DNA of 64,000 nt. Source: Ctenosaura bakeri (Eukaryota; Chordata; Lepidosauria; Squamata; Iguanidae). Position numbers and translations under genes: made by a program. This document shows, one piece after another, positions 25,261-39,800 of the stretch. The notes beneath the pieces were generated by a model. The model did no database searches. It was not told where the DNA came from and saw only the letters and a program-made list of their open reading frames with translations. Position 1 is the first letter of the stretch; each line of letters opens with the position of its first letter. The stretch covers positions 558,001 to 622,000 of the forward strand of contig CAOLHI010001473.1 of the NCBI GenBank assembly GCA_948474755.1, read 5' to 3'.

Positions 25261-25306
<46 letters not shown>
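25261..25306. repeat. Microsatellite (ATG)n, about 15 units
   Basis: Pure trinucleotide run. Confidence 0.95.
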
Positions 25307-25312
<6 letters not shown>

Positions 25313-25458
25313 TGACACAGGACTTCTTGGTGTTCAAAATGCATCACATATCTTATCTTGTAATTGTTGTACCAGTGCCATCATCATTCATGAGAGAATG
25401 CGTTTATACTTCAGTGTAAATAAAATCGGTTTGCGAAAGCTGTTTCTTTAGAATTCCT

Positions 25459-25477
25459 GGTGTGTGTGTGTGTGTGT
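25459..25477. repeat. Microsatellite (GT)n
   Basis: Dinucleotide run. Confidence 0.9.
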
Positions 25478-25734
25478 CTGTGTCAGTTCATAGATTTATA
25501 ATGATGTATTTTCAATACCTTTAGCATTCTAAAAGAAAGGTACTAATAGAAGAGACACAACTAGGTGCCAGCTGTGTCCCTGTGTACAACGAACTGCATG
25601 GGACTCCTCCTATTTCCTTCTTTAAAACAACAACAACAACAACAAGCAGCAAACTAGAAAAACATTTGGTCCAATAAAGAAGGGCCCAATAAAACAATGG
25701 TGATACAAATACACCACCATCTGTTTTGGAGTAG

Positions 25735-25862
25735 GAAACGGTGCCCCTCCAGTTGCTGGACTGTAACTCCTGCCAGTATGAGCCAGCATTTGTCAAAGGT
25801 GAGGGATTACGAGAATAGTAATCCAAAAATATCTGGAGGGCCATAGTTGCCCAGCTCTGATC
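25735..25862. repeat. Same 'gccctccagttgctggactg' MITE, inverted ends
   Basis: Left ggtgcccctccagttgctgg and right atctggagggccatagttgc are complementary ends, the best-preserved copy in the window. Confidence 0.55.
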
Positions 25863-26861
25863 TAATGAGACTATGATGCTCAATAGAGTAATGCTTGCTG
25901 CTTCCATTATAATCAGTAACAGAGGAAGGGGTCTTATACCACTTTGGATCTTTGGTCCACCAACGGCAGTTTCATTTTAGGTTTCATTACTGCCTACACT
26001 TAACAGCAAAGGTTTACACATACAGTCTGCCTCTTAAGTGAGAAATCCTTTTGAAATTTATTTTACAAAGAGAAACGTGCAGCAGCCAAAATAAAGGGCT
26101 TTTGAGTCCCATTAATTTCAGTGGGAAATCTAAGCCATTATATTACAATGGTTAAGGTGATGGATTTAGGACTGAGTGATATAGTTTTAAATTCCCAGTA
26201 AACTATGAATCCCAGACGGAGATCTTTGGCCAGACATGATGTTTCAGTCTGAACTGCCTCACATGGTTGTTGAAAGAATAGCATGGTGGCTGGGGATACT
26301 GGAGCAAAGAGAGAATCAAGTATGTTGTCTTGAAAGGCAGGATATAAACACAGTTCATGAAAGAAATATTGTCTTCTACTGTGGATATAAAACCACTTTA
26401 TGGGGGGGAAAGACAATGCATGCTGTATTCTTGATTATTTCAAAGGATTCTGTTTTTTAATTATATTACCTAGGATTTATTACATCATGATCTATTTTAC
26501 TTCAAACACTGTAATATAAAAATCAACAATCATGCTTATAGCAAGGCATGCTGTTGCCTTTCTATAAATAGGAAAATTGAAATTAGCCAATGTTGCAGAG
26601 CAATAGCCTAGCTGATAGTGGGATCTAACCTGGGCTATTAGGTGCAGGAGAAAGTGTCTTACTGATTTTACAATGGAATGATGCTAGGTGGAGAAGACGC
26701 AGTGGATGCAATCCAGCAATCATGACATGAGCCTGCAGGCCAACAAAATAATGGAACTGAGGAGGAAAGTGCATAGGTCTCCTTGATTCCAGTGGGACAT
26801 AAACATGCATAATATTCTCTGGACAACAGAAGGGCTAGCCACGTTACACTTGTTGCAGCAA

Positions 26862-27015
26862 AAACAAGAAAGAACCTCACAGCACCTTAAAGGCTGCTAC
26901 ATCTACTTTGGAATTAGCATTCCTGTCTGCTTCTGCCTCAAGTAGACTTGAGTCCACAAAAGCTATGATACAATAAATCTACTAGTCTCCAAGGTGTCAC
27001 AAGATTCTTATGTGT
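26862..27015. repeat. Dispersed 'aacctcacagcaccttaaag' repeat
   Basis: Segment with agcaccttaaaggctgctac and gacttgagtccacaaaagct, a common amniote interspersed repeat. Related sequence is at about 9818-9895 and 54937-55260. Class not named. Confidence 0.4.
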
Positions 27016-28369
27016 TCTCTTTGGATTTTTCCCCCAATATGTTATTGCTCTAACATGCCAAATATTGCTATATCAAAACCCTGAGAGTGGTCTCTGACTA
27101 CAGACTGCAAGTTGTCTGGATAAAGTTTACTTTCTGGACAAAGACTATACCCTGCTCCGTTTTGAAAAAAAATAGTATTGCTATATTATGTGATGGTATT
27201 GTTTTATAACCTGAATAGAAGGAGAGAGCAATGCTTGTTCGGGCAAATGTACAACCTGCTCCCAGCCAGCCATGACAAAGTCACCACACACCACAACACC
27301 ACTATAGTTATGATGAATGAAGGCCACAACCTGCATTCATACTGTCATCTGTAACATTTATTTGTAAAGTCAACTGAATAAAGTTTGATTCTTGAACCCT
27401 TCACTGGGCCTGCTTCATTCTAGCATCAGCAGAGCTTTTTGACAGCTGGACTGCCTGGAGTGGCCTGTCACTAATATTTCCAGTGCTTCATTTAACACCC
27501 ATCCATCGCTTTGCTGGCATGTTTCAAATGGGTAGGGATAAAAGAGAATTTTATCCTACAGAATGCAAACTTATTATATAACTTATTATTTATGAAACAA
27601 GAATGCTGGGCCATCAGAAAAAATTACTTGACTGAAGGACTAGCTCTGCTTGGAGACAAAACAGTTACAGATTTCTTCTGTCTAATGTAAGAAAAAGTCT
27701 CTGTTAAAGAGACAGAGAAAGAGAAAGAGGGATAAATTCTCTGATGCTTTATTGGCACTATTGTCAGCTCTCATGTCTATTAGTTAAGAGTTGGCAGGCT
27801 TCATATCAAGGATCACACTGTTACCTTTAGCAGTAAGCAGAGTTCCTGCTTTCACTGTGCTTGCTGCCCCTTTTCTCCGGGCTCTCAATGTTCAGTTCTC
27901 TTCTCCTATCTCCTGGGGGTAAGAAAATGAAGACTTTCCTTGCTTAAACAAATGGGAGAAATGGATGGCCAATGGGATCCAGAAAAGGTGTGATGGCAAC
28001 CTATCTCACTGCACACACATTCCTAGAGTTAAAGGCTTGCTCTCTAAATTGCAACCTGCCAAAGTTATATCATCACTAGGACTTTTTGGTTCTCAGAAAC
28101 AAGGAAGGTTATGCTACAAATTCAGCTATGCTGAACCCTTCATGGACAAGTGTCACAATTTTTTTCACATGATTTTCTATCTGAATTGTTCAGTTCCTGA
28201 GAAGTACAAAATGATATATATGTTAAAGAATGAACATACAGCATGGACTATATACTTAATTATTTAACATTTGTGAACCTTCTAGGTGGGGATGAGAAGG
28301 GTTAATATGTTTGCTGCCGTCATGACAGACAGCAAATAATGTCTCTTTTCTGTTTGTAAACCTGTTTTT

Positions 28370-30026
28370 ATTCTGGGGAAAAATAATCAATGCTAATATA
28401 ACTGCCCCCTTCAAAAGAACAATAGAACCCAGCTCCCCTCATCCTGAAACTACTGAATGATGGTATAATGTTTAAATTTCTTTCTTCTTATATTAGGTAA
28501 GAACTAGATGCATACACAGCCCATTTGCAATTTAGAAATACTTAATAATTTTAAGCTGAACTGGCTGCTGCCTATAGTATTTCCATTTGAGCATTAGTTC
28601 TAATCCAGTTGCCTAATCCTAACTTGAATGAGAGGTCCATTCACATTTTGCGAAACCCAAACGGCAAAACCTTGTAAGCAGAGAGTGAATAAAACAGATA
28701 AACAAAGCAAAGAAGGCACAAATTGACCAACAGCATGAAAGCTACCAAAACCTAAGTTCTAATGGTCAGGCTGTATCAAAATTAATCTGAAAGTACATGA
28801 AAGAGATAAAGCAGAATTAATGGCATATGATCCAGCCAAAGATAAATTCCCACATCTTTCCCATTTAAATCAATGGGCCTGGGAAGAGTTTAACTCTGCC
28901 TGGATCAGGGGCCATCTGAAAGAACAGCTAAAGAAACAACAGGAATAGTGAAATGTTGGATGTGATGTTATCATATTCCATGCTTTTTTGCAAACCGGTG
29001 TCAGCAAGACATGGGTCGGAAGCAGGTTATATGCCTTTCATTCAATGTTGTTAGGCCATAAAAATTAGAGGTGGGCTGGCTATTAACTGAATTGGTTCAG
29101 AGCTTGATCACACTCCATGCAGGTCTGCCATGAGGTTAGATGTTTAGGGTATGTTAGATGTTTAGGGTATGTATCACATGTGCACTTTTTCCTCCTCCCT
29201 AAAAACAGATTATGCCATCTCAATGTATCAAACATAATCAACTTCCACAAAACAAGAATTCAGTAACACCCTCTAGAAAAATGCCCTTCAGCTGTCTGAT
29301 GAGGGGGACTGATAATTATTTTTTTCTAGTATTCCAGTGATTGGTACCACTAGCTACAACTGTTTCTGTCTTTCTTGGAAACTCTCTGTAGACTGGAAGC
29401 CAATCACTCATGGATTGGCCCTTGTACAAGGAACACCACTTTAAGCAGCACAACTCCAGAGGTTCCTCCAGTGATAACTGTCCAAAGACCAGCAAGCAGA
29501 ACTGTTGCCATTTCTTGTTCCAAAGCCAAGGAGTGATTACCATATCTTTGACCTTGACAGGCTTTTTAATCTTGGTTGTCACTTTTGCACATCATAGTCA
29601 AGTATGTGGAATCCCTTATTAAATTCAGTTCTAAAAAGCGTGGCTCAAAGAAGGGGCTTTTGCTCTTCTTTTCTTTAACACAAGGCTTGTCGTCTCTCTT
29701 CTGGTTTTCCACTTCCTTCTCCAATATTACATTATTGTTCTGGATTTGTTAGAATTAATTTTAATGCATCACACTCTTTCTCTGAGTAATAATAGGTTTT
29801 AAAGTACTTTTACCAATGGTAATATGGGTGTGGCATGCAGTTAAACCAAGTTAATGCAATCCCTGATTAAATATGCAAACTTCTAAAAAGTTCAGAAAAT
29901 TGCTGACTAATAGCATGAGTACCTCCTAGTTCTAGGAAGTGAATAATCTGTCTTTTTCACTTGTTTTTAATATGAAAATGTCATTATGTATGTGTTTTCC
30001 CCTCCCACTGCTGTTCCAGAGCTCCT
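28370..30026 (-). other. LGI2: Probable LGI2 3' UTR (end not resolved)
   Basis: Sequence directly after the LGI2 stop. ATTAAA-type hexamers on the minus strand occur near 29760 and 29566, and an AATAAA lies near 28372; any could be used, so the transcript end is a guess. I see no other gene here. An 18-bp tandem duplication lies at 29135-29171. Confidence 0.35.
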
Positions 30027-30844
30027 TCATAAACTCAAATCAACAATTATGTGTTCAAATATTTGTGTGTGACCTTTAAAACTGGAAGCAAAGATGAAAT
30101 CTCTTCTATCTGTTGACACAGCTGTGAATGAGCGAGGTGCCTGCACATAGATCTCCTTAAATATTTTAAAGAGCTTCTTCTCATCATCCCAGTGGAAAAT
30201 TTGAGAGAAAGTGTAGTCACTTCCCAAGGCTAGGTAATGATGATTCTTAAAGGAGAAAGGCTGAAGGGTCATGGCTCCCCGAGATGGGAGAGCCTGGATC
30301 TCCACAAACTGTTTGCTGTTCCACTTCATTACTCTTGAATCACCAATAAATCTTGTCAGTGAGATGTAAAGGGTGTCCTCTATTCGAAAACTTTTCACTG
30401 CTAACACATCTTCCATGTTGGGGATCTCACTGTGTGGGAGAAACTTTTTGGAACTTTTGTTCCATTGAAGGATAATGGGGATCTGTGAGCGGCTTGACAA
30501 GATCAGATGAGATTTTCCATCTATATCAACAAACTCAGCATCTGTGTCCCGAAACCATTCATGCAGGGATTGGTAAGAGTAGAATCCCTTGTTATTCCAT
30601 TTATAAATTGTTGTCAACCCAGCTTTCGAGCTATCTGCGATGACGAAGAATGTTTCACTCTCTATCTGAAAAAGCTCTATATCATTTGGCTTTGAAATTC
30701 GGGAGACTTCTATGTCCTGAAACTTGACAAATTTTGTCCAGTTTTCCTCATACTTGTAAATGTGTGAGCCACCAAAAAGTTGAGCAACCACCACAAAAAT
30801 CTGATCATCAATCAAGATAGCTTTGCATCCCACTATGGACTGAC
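30027..30844 (-). CDS. LGI2: LGI2 terminal coding exon 8: remaining EPTP/EAR repeats
   Basis: 818 bp from acceptor caccaacag to the TGA at 30029-30027. It encodes most of the beta-propeller (residues 277-548) with EPTP-type cores such as [54 protein letters not shown] and [12 protein letters not shown]. The open frame continues 60 codons upstream into intron 7, past a good splice acceptor (see findings). Confidence 0.97.
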
Positions 30845-33800
30845 CTGTTGGTGCAAACAGAACAATATTAGCAGAGTACAACTGAGGATGTAAAACTTTT
30901 GAGTCAAGATACTGATTAATTTTCATTGTTTTGAATATATTTTTATAAAAGAGGGGACATAGTGCATGAGACGTGATTAAGAAACAACAGAGCAGCTTTG
31001 GAGAAACAAAGAGCACAAGCTTCATTATAGGAACTCTGTCTAAGATAACTGTAATGCCTTAAAGTGTGATGCCAGACTTGCTGCCTGCTTGGCAGAGAGA
31101 TGGAAGAGAAATCTAGGGAAAGGAAGTGAAGTTGTCCATAAGAATAGTTACATCCAACGGAGGGATAGAGCAGATAGACAAGAGAGAAGATTCCTAGATG
31201 GACTCAACTTCTTTCAACACTAAATGCTATCATTCCTTTAAGGTATAGAGTTCTTCGTACCAAGACCTGTAGAAAAACTCTGTTTCCAAAGAGAGCAAAA
31301 ACAGACAATGCTTCCTCCGCTGCAAGTATCTCATAGATACAAATGTGCAAACTTGACAGTATCACTGGGAAAGAAAACTGCATTCACATAATGATAGTAG
31401 CCAGAACTAGCTTAATGAATAGATTTGTCAAGTTACGCTTTAGTTTAGTTGTGGGCATACAACACTGGCTTGAAGAAATGTTACTCAGAGAAACATTAGG
31501 GCCAGCCTGGTACTCTGGATAGCGATATCTAAATCTAGACTAGTGACATGGATCCCAAGATGTTGTTGGAGTGGATCCCAAGATATTGTTGGAGTTCAAA
31601 TCACAGAATCAGTGGGCTGAGACTTCTGGGAGTTGAGGTGCAGCAATACCTGGAGACTCAGATTTGGGGGCATTAATCTAGACATTCAAGTTAGACTCTT
31701 CTGAAATTTATGGCTTGAGCTAGAAGCTGAACCCCAGTTTAGGGGAAAAAATACTTTTCTCTTGACTAAGACCAATAAGACAGACTCCTAGTATTTACAG
31801 GCATAGGAACATCTACCTTCTATATTTGTGGAAATTTGTCACCCTCCAGATGGACTACACTTCCCATCAGTTCCATCAGATTGGATTATACTTCCCATCA
31901 GTCCCTAACATTGGCCATGCTAATTGGGGCAGATAAGATCCATGAAACAACTTTTGTTTTAATTAAGGATGTAATAGCTAAGTATAACCAGTTAGCAGGA
32001 GCTACCTTGCAACAAAAGCAGGAACCATCTTTTTAATTATTTGTAGTTTTTCCTTTTTAGTTTAGATGTGATTTAATAATTAGACATTTATAGTTTTATT
32101 GTATAATGTTTGCTTTTTCATTTGTATTGTATTGTACTGTTTTCTTAAGTTTCTGTATTGTTATATATTGTTGTTGTCTATGTGTATTTAATAAAAAGAT
32201 AAAATCTTTTAAAAAATGATTTGAAATTCAGCAGGATCTGTGGGGTTACAGGTTTTCCATTCCTGCTCCAAAGGACTTGGAAGCCTAAGTGGGCACTGTT
32301 CAGAGTAGTTCCAGTTATGCCCCACTGATTGTGATTCCTAGTATTGCTTAGAAGGAAAGGAAACAGAAACCATTTGGTGACATTACTGGAATCCATAGGC
32401 ATCTGTGACATTATTGCACCTTCCAGCCACAAAACAAAGAACACTTTTATTGGCTGGCCTGAGAAGGGTATCACTAAAATCCAACAATTTTAATTCATGC
32501 TTTCAGTGCTGGAAGAAATCAGGGATGGTGGCATCTGGAATAACAGATGGTATAAAAAAGCTCTGTTACAGCAGGTATAACCTAGTTGTCCAGATGGTAC
32601 CAGTACAAGCTGGTGGTAGTGGTTAGCTAAAGTCCCAAGTAGAGCTATTTCATACCACCTACTTCCTAGAGGTCCACGATTGAAACTGGGATATTCAGTA
32701 TGCAAACTGTATGCTCTATGAACAATCTATGGTCCCTCCTGTAATGTATTTAATTAACTCCTGCTGGTCTATCCTGTAAAGGAGACATGTGGGCAACTTG
32801 TGGTCTTCCAGATAGTGTTGGACTGGCTTCTATTTTCAAACCCTACTCTGGTTTTCACTACTTGTTTATGTGATGTTTTCTTTACCTGCCCTGTTGGCAG
32901 GTAAATACTATACTTATAATACAAGTGAATACAATACTTATAATACAAGTGAAAATATCATCCCTCTCCCATAAGAACTGTATTTTCTTGAGGGTAATCT
33001 GTTGGAGATCGTGTGCTAATAGTGAGCTGGAACTAAGTACACACGAACAGAACCAAAAGTGATTGTCATATTTTTTATTTATTTCTATGCTGGAAGGAGA
33101 GCCAGGGAAACTTTCTTTCCTGCAGGCTCACACAGAAATAGTGGGCCGGTGAGGAACCTGAATAATGGGCCAGCATGGTGTAGTCTTCTGGGGTGGTATA
33201 AGGATTCTAGAAGGCCAGGGCTTGAATCTTTGCTCAACCATGGAAGTCTGCTGCATGACCTTGGGCATGCCATACTTTCTCAGCCTTGGAGGAAGGCAAT
33301 GGCAAACCTTCTTTGAATAAATCTTCTAAGAAAACCCTGTGACAGGGTAAGAGGGATATGTCAGAGTTGGCTTGAAGGCACATAACAACACCAAGGAATC
33401 TAACTCATGGGAATTTACTTTGGATTCCTGATGTATAGTTTTGCCTCAGATGCTTTGGCCCATCTAACCTGTGAGAAAATGCCCTGAAAATACAACAACA
33501 ACCAGGTTCTTCTTTTCTGCCTCATTCTGAGAAGGCCCTGAAGTGGCAGGTGAGTAAAGAACCAATACTGCCAGAATATAATTGCATGCCATATTACTCC
33601 ATCCCACCTTCCCCTCCCCAAAAGACCAAAAAAGACATTTTTAGAAGAAATAATGAAATAATTCTGTTCCAACTTTAGCCCAGAGTGCAGCTTTCCTGGC
33701 AGAGGTGTTCCCGTTAGTATGGGAAGTTTCACTGAGCTGGAACAGTTTCAGGCATGCTAATGGGTCTGTTTATCATAATGAGGTCCGATGCAGCTAAATC

Positions 33801-36800
33801 GGTGTCACACTGTCGTTTATTAGCTGACAACTGGTAACTTGAAAATGTGTTTTGATCTGTCAGGTGTGAAGTGGGAGAGGAAAGCTGGAAAATATGGGAA
33901 AAGAAAGGAAGCTGAAAGTAAAGGGAAGCAATGCATACCACTGTAGGTGGAGTCAGGAGGAGAAGTAAGGCAGGAACATCCCTTCTCCCAAAAATTGCCT
34001 GCCTAACATCTCACTTAGAGGATGAATAAATAAATAAATGTGAATGGATATATTTTATTACACAAGTAAATTATTGCTTTCTGGTGAGCAGATGCAGGTC
34101 TTTGTTATGCAGATCTAAAAACTTTCTTTTTCCCGTGCTAGAGATTCAATCAAACAAGGTGAGATGGGACTGGATTTCCCATCTCTAAAAAAACATTTAA
34201 GCATATGATACTGTTACGGTGGTAGTGTACCTGTTAGGCAGTAGTACTGTTAGATAATTTTAGACTCTAGTAATACTCTTACACAAGGCTTACCCTTGCG
34301 GTTATATGTATTGCTTCAATTACTTCAACTGCAAAGCACACAATAGATCTGCAATAAGAAGAAAACTTATTCCGTCCTATCCACTGCCCCATTTAATGCT
34401 TTTCTGGTTGCTATAGGGTAGGATGGTTTAATATCTTTCATTAAAAAAACCCAACTCTGAACATATTAATACTTTGGTGGTTTAAACTAAACTTGTTGTT
34501 GCAGCATCATGACCACAGGGTGTGTAGCTCACAGTCTCAGGAGTTTAGCTATGGCAGAAGGGGCAAGATGAGGGATTTGCTCCCACAAAAAGATCATTCA
34601 TTCGTTCATTCCTAAATTTCTAGCATTGTAGTAACTTAATCTTCAGTTGAATATTTAGAAATTGAGCTTATACAGCCAAAGAAAAAGAGGGAGGCAATAT
34701 TACAAAGGGTATGTAAATACAGCAAATGTAACAGTTCTAGGTGTTAACGATTTTCCGTGTTCCATTCTACAATGGTATAAGTTTGGGAAAGGAGCACAAT
34801 GTCACATGGAAAAGCAGAATTCTCACTAGAGAGGCAATGTCTTCATTTTGTCACCCCCATTTCCGCAATAGCTACACCCTTGCCTTGTCCCATCCCATGA
34901 GACATGCAATGGATGTATCTAAATGCTTGCTTCAGAAGTCCTCTGAGCTGGTGACCCACATTTCAGCTTTTTGCATTTGCTCCTGAAAGTGGAATCACTA
35001 TGACAGATGTGCAAATTTAAGTACTCTTAATAATTAAGACATCAATATTCTATGGTAAGTGATCAGGTATATGCATTTCTCCTGAAAATATGAGAGCGGC
35101 ATTGAACTGTCCCAAATTCTTTGGAAGAATTTTGGGACCAATAGGAGGTCTATTAGATATGGGTCACTATTCCACCAATGGACCATGATTTAACCTGGTC
35201 AAATTAGAACAGAGGCACACATGCAGTTCCTGCTACCCCCTGCCATTGACTAGCCAAATGCAATTTTTTAGAATAAAAATGCTGGCAGCAGAAATGTTAA
35301 GCAATTAAATAATAACACAAAGAAGACATATTATTTATTTTTACCAGTAATGTTGTCATAACTCCTGAAGTTCTTCTCGATGTGATCCCATTCTAGCACC
35401 ATGCAGTTTTCCATGCTTGGTTGAGCGATGGCTACATACACGTCATTTTTTGAGTGGAATGTGTCAACTGAAACTGACTCATAGGGTAAGATCTGATGAA
35501 CCACAAAATCTGAAATCGCAAAATTAATTGAAAGACACAGATTACAATTCAACATGGCAGAAAACAAGGAAGAAACTACATGACATCCTGATTTCTTACT
35601 GGAAGAGTCTGGTGACATGAAATCACTTTGGTGCCTGGTTTTCTGGAGTGAGGAAGCAGTAGATTGGATAAGAATTTAGCATTTTCACCTTCATGTATTC
35701 ATTTTTGTGATTTATATCATGTCCACTGTGTTTGGGGCATACATCTTTTTAAAAACATATGTCTGGTATTGTCTTGTAGAGTATGGCCCCTTATTCCAAA
35801 AGTATCTCCTAAAAAACTAATCTTTCCACACTCAAACTACATGTGACTTTAAATATGTATTTGAAAAGGAGTGCTTAACACTATTGCACCCCAGGTCACA
35901 CCAAGAAGTCAATAGGGCAAGGAGAAATGTTATAGTAAACTGTAAACAGCACTCTCTCCCACCTCTTTTTTTTCAATCCTTTCACATCAGAGGCTGAGAA
36001 AGAACTGGAAAGAGGGGCTCCCAGGCAAGGAAACCATCGGGTGCCCTACCCAATGTAACCTTCAATGAGCTTTGCTACTTCTGGGGAACCAGTAAAGAAA
36101 TATGCAAGTCTGAGAAATTAGCAGATGCTCCCACCTCCTCTCTCTTGCTCAACTTCTTTGGGAATTGCAGTAGGATATATTATTCTAGAACCAGTTTAGT
36201 TAGTGTCCTTTATGCATTCCTGATTTCCAGGCATCTTTTTTGTGGGCCACAATGGGTAATTTTGAAATACCTTACCGAAAGAGCATGGGTGAACAAACGT
36301 TCAGTTTATCCTGTGCTGTGCTAAGAAGGAGGAAGGCAAGGAAAGCTAATAGGGAGAAGATTAAATGATATTTTCAATTTGTTCTGAAGTGACAATAGTC
36401 AATGGCAAAGGAGGGCATCTCAGCAATTTGTCTCACGGCATGGACTCTAAAGCATTCTACTTCATGCTGCCGGAAAAAATCACATTTCTATTCTAGAGGT
36501 AGGCCATGAGATTGTTCCTTCACTAATGGCATTGCTTTGCTTTCTCAGCATTTTCCTTCTCCTGCTGCTATTTTGAAAACTAGAACACATTTTGCTGATT
36601 TTATCCATTTTGAAGCACTGACTATTTTCCCCCTGTTGTTGTTCAGATCAAGTAACAACTGTGAGGCTGGAAAATCTCCAATCCACCTTACTTTATGGCT
36701 TTGTGTCTGCAGTGTCCAAAAACAGTAACAGTAACAGTCCAAAAACAAAGTATCTTTCTTGATACTTTGAAAATTGTGTTTATTTACACTTTTCTGTGAA

Positions 36801-39800
36801 GGGGCCTATAACTTTTATCAGATTTTTGAAAGGGTCCATGATCTGCCTCCAGAAGTTAACGCCTCCCATTCCAGTGTACGGAAAAAAATGTTCACCCTAA
36901 TATTTCATAGCATTTAAACAGTGCTTTCTTTACATTTTCAATAATTTTTACCACACAAAAAATGGCTCACTATTATTAATATTATTGCCATTTTACTAGT
37001 TGGATCGAAGCAGTGACTTGCTTAAGGAACTCCTCTCCCACTCCACTGAGTTTATGTTTGAGATGAATCTTGCACTAGGGAATCTCAATTGAAAGAGCAT
37101 AGCTTTAATGGCTACATAATACTACTTAATGTCACATCAGTGAACTGACTGGTGAGTGTGTATAAACTGCCCTGGTGGCGCAGTGGTTAAATGCTAGTAC
37201 TGCAACCACAAGGTTGTGAGTTCGATCCTGCCGGGCTCCAAGGTTGACTCAGCCTTCCATCCTTCCGCAGGTCGGTAAAATGAGTACCCAGCTTGTTGGG
37301 GGCAATTAGCTAAAAACACATTGTAAACCGCTTAGATAACACTCAGTTGATAAGCGGTATAAAAATAAATGCTATTGTATAAACATTGGCAGTTCTGCAC
37401 ATCGACATGAAAGCAGAAGAGGAATGCTCACAAATTGACAGCATCAGCAGGAGATTTTGCACATGTCCTGGTCAATAACGTGTTGCTATATATCAACAAA
37501 GAGAATGTTAATTGACAGAGATGCCATAATCTGCTAATATGCACAACTTTGCTGTCATGTTTTCACAGAGGTGCATTATCATCTCTAGTGGAGGGTAACC
37601 AGCTTGTTTGGCAGATATACAAACTTTGTGCTGTCCGTCAAGGATCTCCTTACTTTAATATGATTATTAAAAATTGCCAGTGTTTATGTACATCCTCTGC
37701 TGAATGCATATGAAACACAACATGACACTTCCAGAGAAGTCAACAGGAGACATTATGATTCTGCTGAACATGGAAAACTTAATTGGTCAGAAATGGTACA
37801 TCACTTGAAAATATAATGGCACAGATGATGAAACCTTAGACACAAACAGTTCTATACCCACAGTGATCATGTGCCCCTTTTATATATTCTTTGGGAATTT
37901 TAGCACTTCCCCATTTTGGCATCAATTCATATCAGACTTCAGTTTTGCTACATTTTCTGGGATTTTTTAAGGTTTCCCATTGAGCAATTAATTTTCTTGT
38001 ATCTTGAATCATATTTTACATTTTCTCTTAAGAGCTTACATGGTCAGTAAATTTAGTGTTATTTAAACACAGCACGCCAATAGGACTTCTTAAATCTGAG
38101 AACTTGCTTTTGCAAAGCTGGAAGAAGCAATGTCCTTTCCATAAAGATATCAAACAAAATGGAAGTCGAAAACTATATGCATGACTTCACAACAGTTTTG
38201 TTCTCTGGCTATTACATGGGAACATAACAATGACAGTAACAAATTAGGCCATTAAAAAGAAGGACACGTGTGCATGTAAAAGAAAACTGTGTCACCAGTT
38301 AATGCTGTTTTGGATTTTTCCCTCCAAAGCACAGGGAGAAAACAATGGCCAGTATTCAACATCAGCTACTTAATTAAGTATACTCATCTGAGTAGCTGAT
38401 GTAGAATACTGGCCAATATTTTATTAACAGAGTGAGTTCTTCATGAACAACAATTACCCCTCTTGATTAAGCTATTATCAATACTTATGTAAAGAATAAT
38501 GGGATAACTGAAAATAGGGGAATTGCTACAATTATAGCATAACAAAGTGCTCTGGAATGACAATGTTAGGTACAAAAACGCTATCAGTATTTGGCCTTAC
38601 ACTTTCACCATAATCAGTATGCAGTAAAATATTCTTTCTAAAATACCTGTAGTGGTACACTCATCATCAAAACTTGAGACATCATTTAACTTCTTGTCCT
38701 GGAATTCTTCTGGACCAACACACAGGACATCAGAAACTGTAGAATTTGTCATCTTTAACCACAAAAACAACCACTTGGCTCTGCAATCACACTCAAATTT
38801 ATTTCCCCTTAAATCTCTAGAAAGAAACACAGAACAAAGGAAACACAGAACATGGACCAAGATAACAAAAATAAGAGTTGAAAAGGCTGCAATTGAGACA
38901 AAAGTCCAAATTTTTTAAAGTTCCTTGAAAATGTTAGTTTGAAGAACATTTCAATAGTTCAAAATTATGGTCAAAAAACAAGCAGGCTATAGAAGTCATC
39001 CCTATATCTGTTCCATTTGTTCCATTGATAAGAAGAAGAGTTGGCTGGATTTACCATATGGACAGAGCTTCTCATTTACTATGCTTATATCAGTGGCAGG
39101 CAGCTGATGGCTTCTATATCAACAGGGCAGTGAATCCATTCTAGATTATGGATAGTTTTAAAGGAGTGTTCCAAGATTAGATGAACTTATTTAGTAACAG
39201 GGTCCAGCATTTTAGAGAGCTGTTTTAAAGCCTGGAATAGAATCACCATCCCACTGCCATGGGAGCCACCAACTGACACTTGCATGTGCAAATGTATATA
39301 TATATATATGAATGCACATGCATACTATGAGAATATATTGTGCACAAATAAAAAGGCATTCATATTAATTTTTTGGATCAAGCTATCAAAAATTTTGGGA
39401 TACTATCTGTGCAAAAACTGTTTTCTATTACCTGTAATAAGACACACATTTTCTAGGATTATTACACTGATAATTGAAAGTAGGGATGGGGCGAATCCAG
39501 AATTTTTGGATTCGAATTCCTGGAAGGTTCTGGGAATCCACAAATCTCACAAATCTCAAATCTTTCGAATCCTTTTTTTAAAAAGAGTTTAAAAACCAAG
39601 GCAAAGAAGGATAACCTTGGACAAGGCACACTCTCTCAGCCTTAGCAAAAGTCTAGGCAAAGGCAAACCTCCCTCTGAAGAAATCTGGCCAAGACAATTG
39701 TCATAGTTTTGCCTCAGGATTTCCCCAGATTGAAAACAACATGAAGGCCCTTTCTACACAGGCAGGAAAATGTGGATTAATCCCACATTTTCCTGCCTGT

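Larger units (their letters stand above)
24460..28369. other. Intergenic sequence downstream of LGI2
   Basis: Microsatellites and the two short repeats listed; otherwise nothing recognised. No coding exon of a neighbouring gene was identified. Confidence 0.5.

Noticed and set aside
1..30026. Exons of the next gene downstream of LGI2 (in mammals CCDC149 is nearby)
   Set aside because: No stretch with conserved coding sequence and splice sites was recognised; the neighbour probably lies outside the window.
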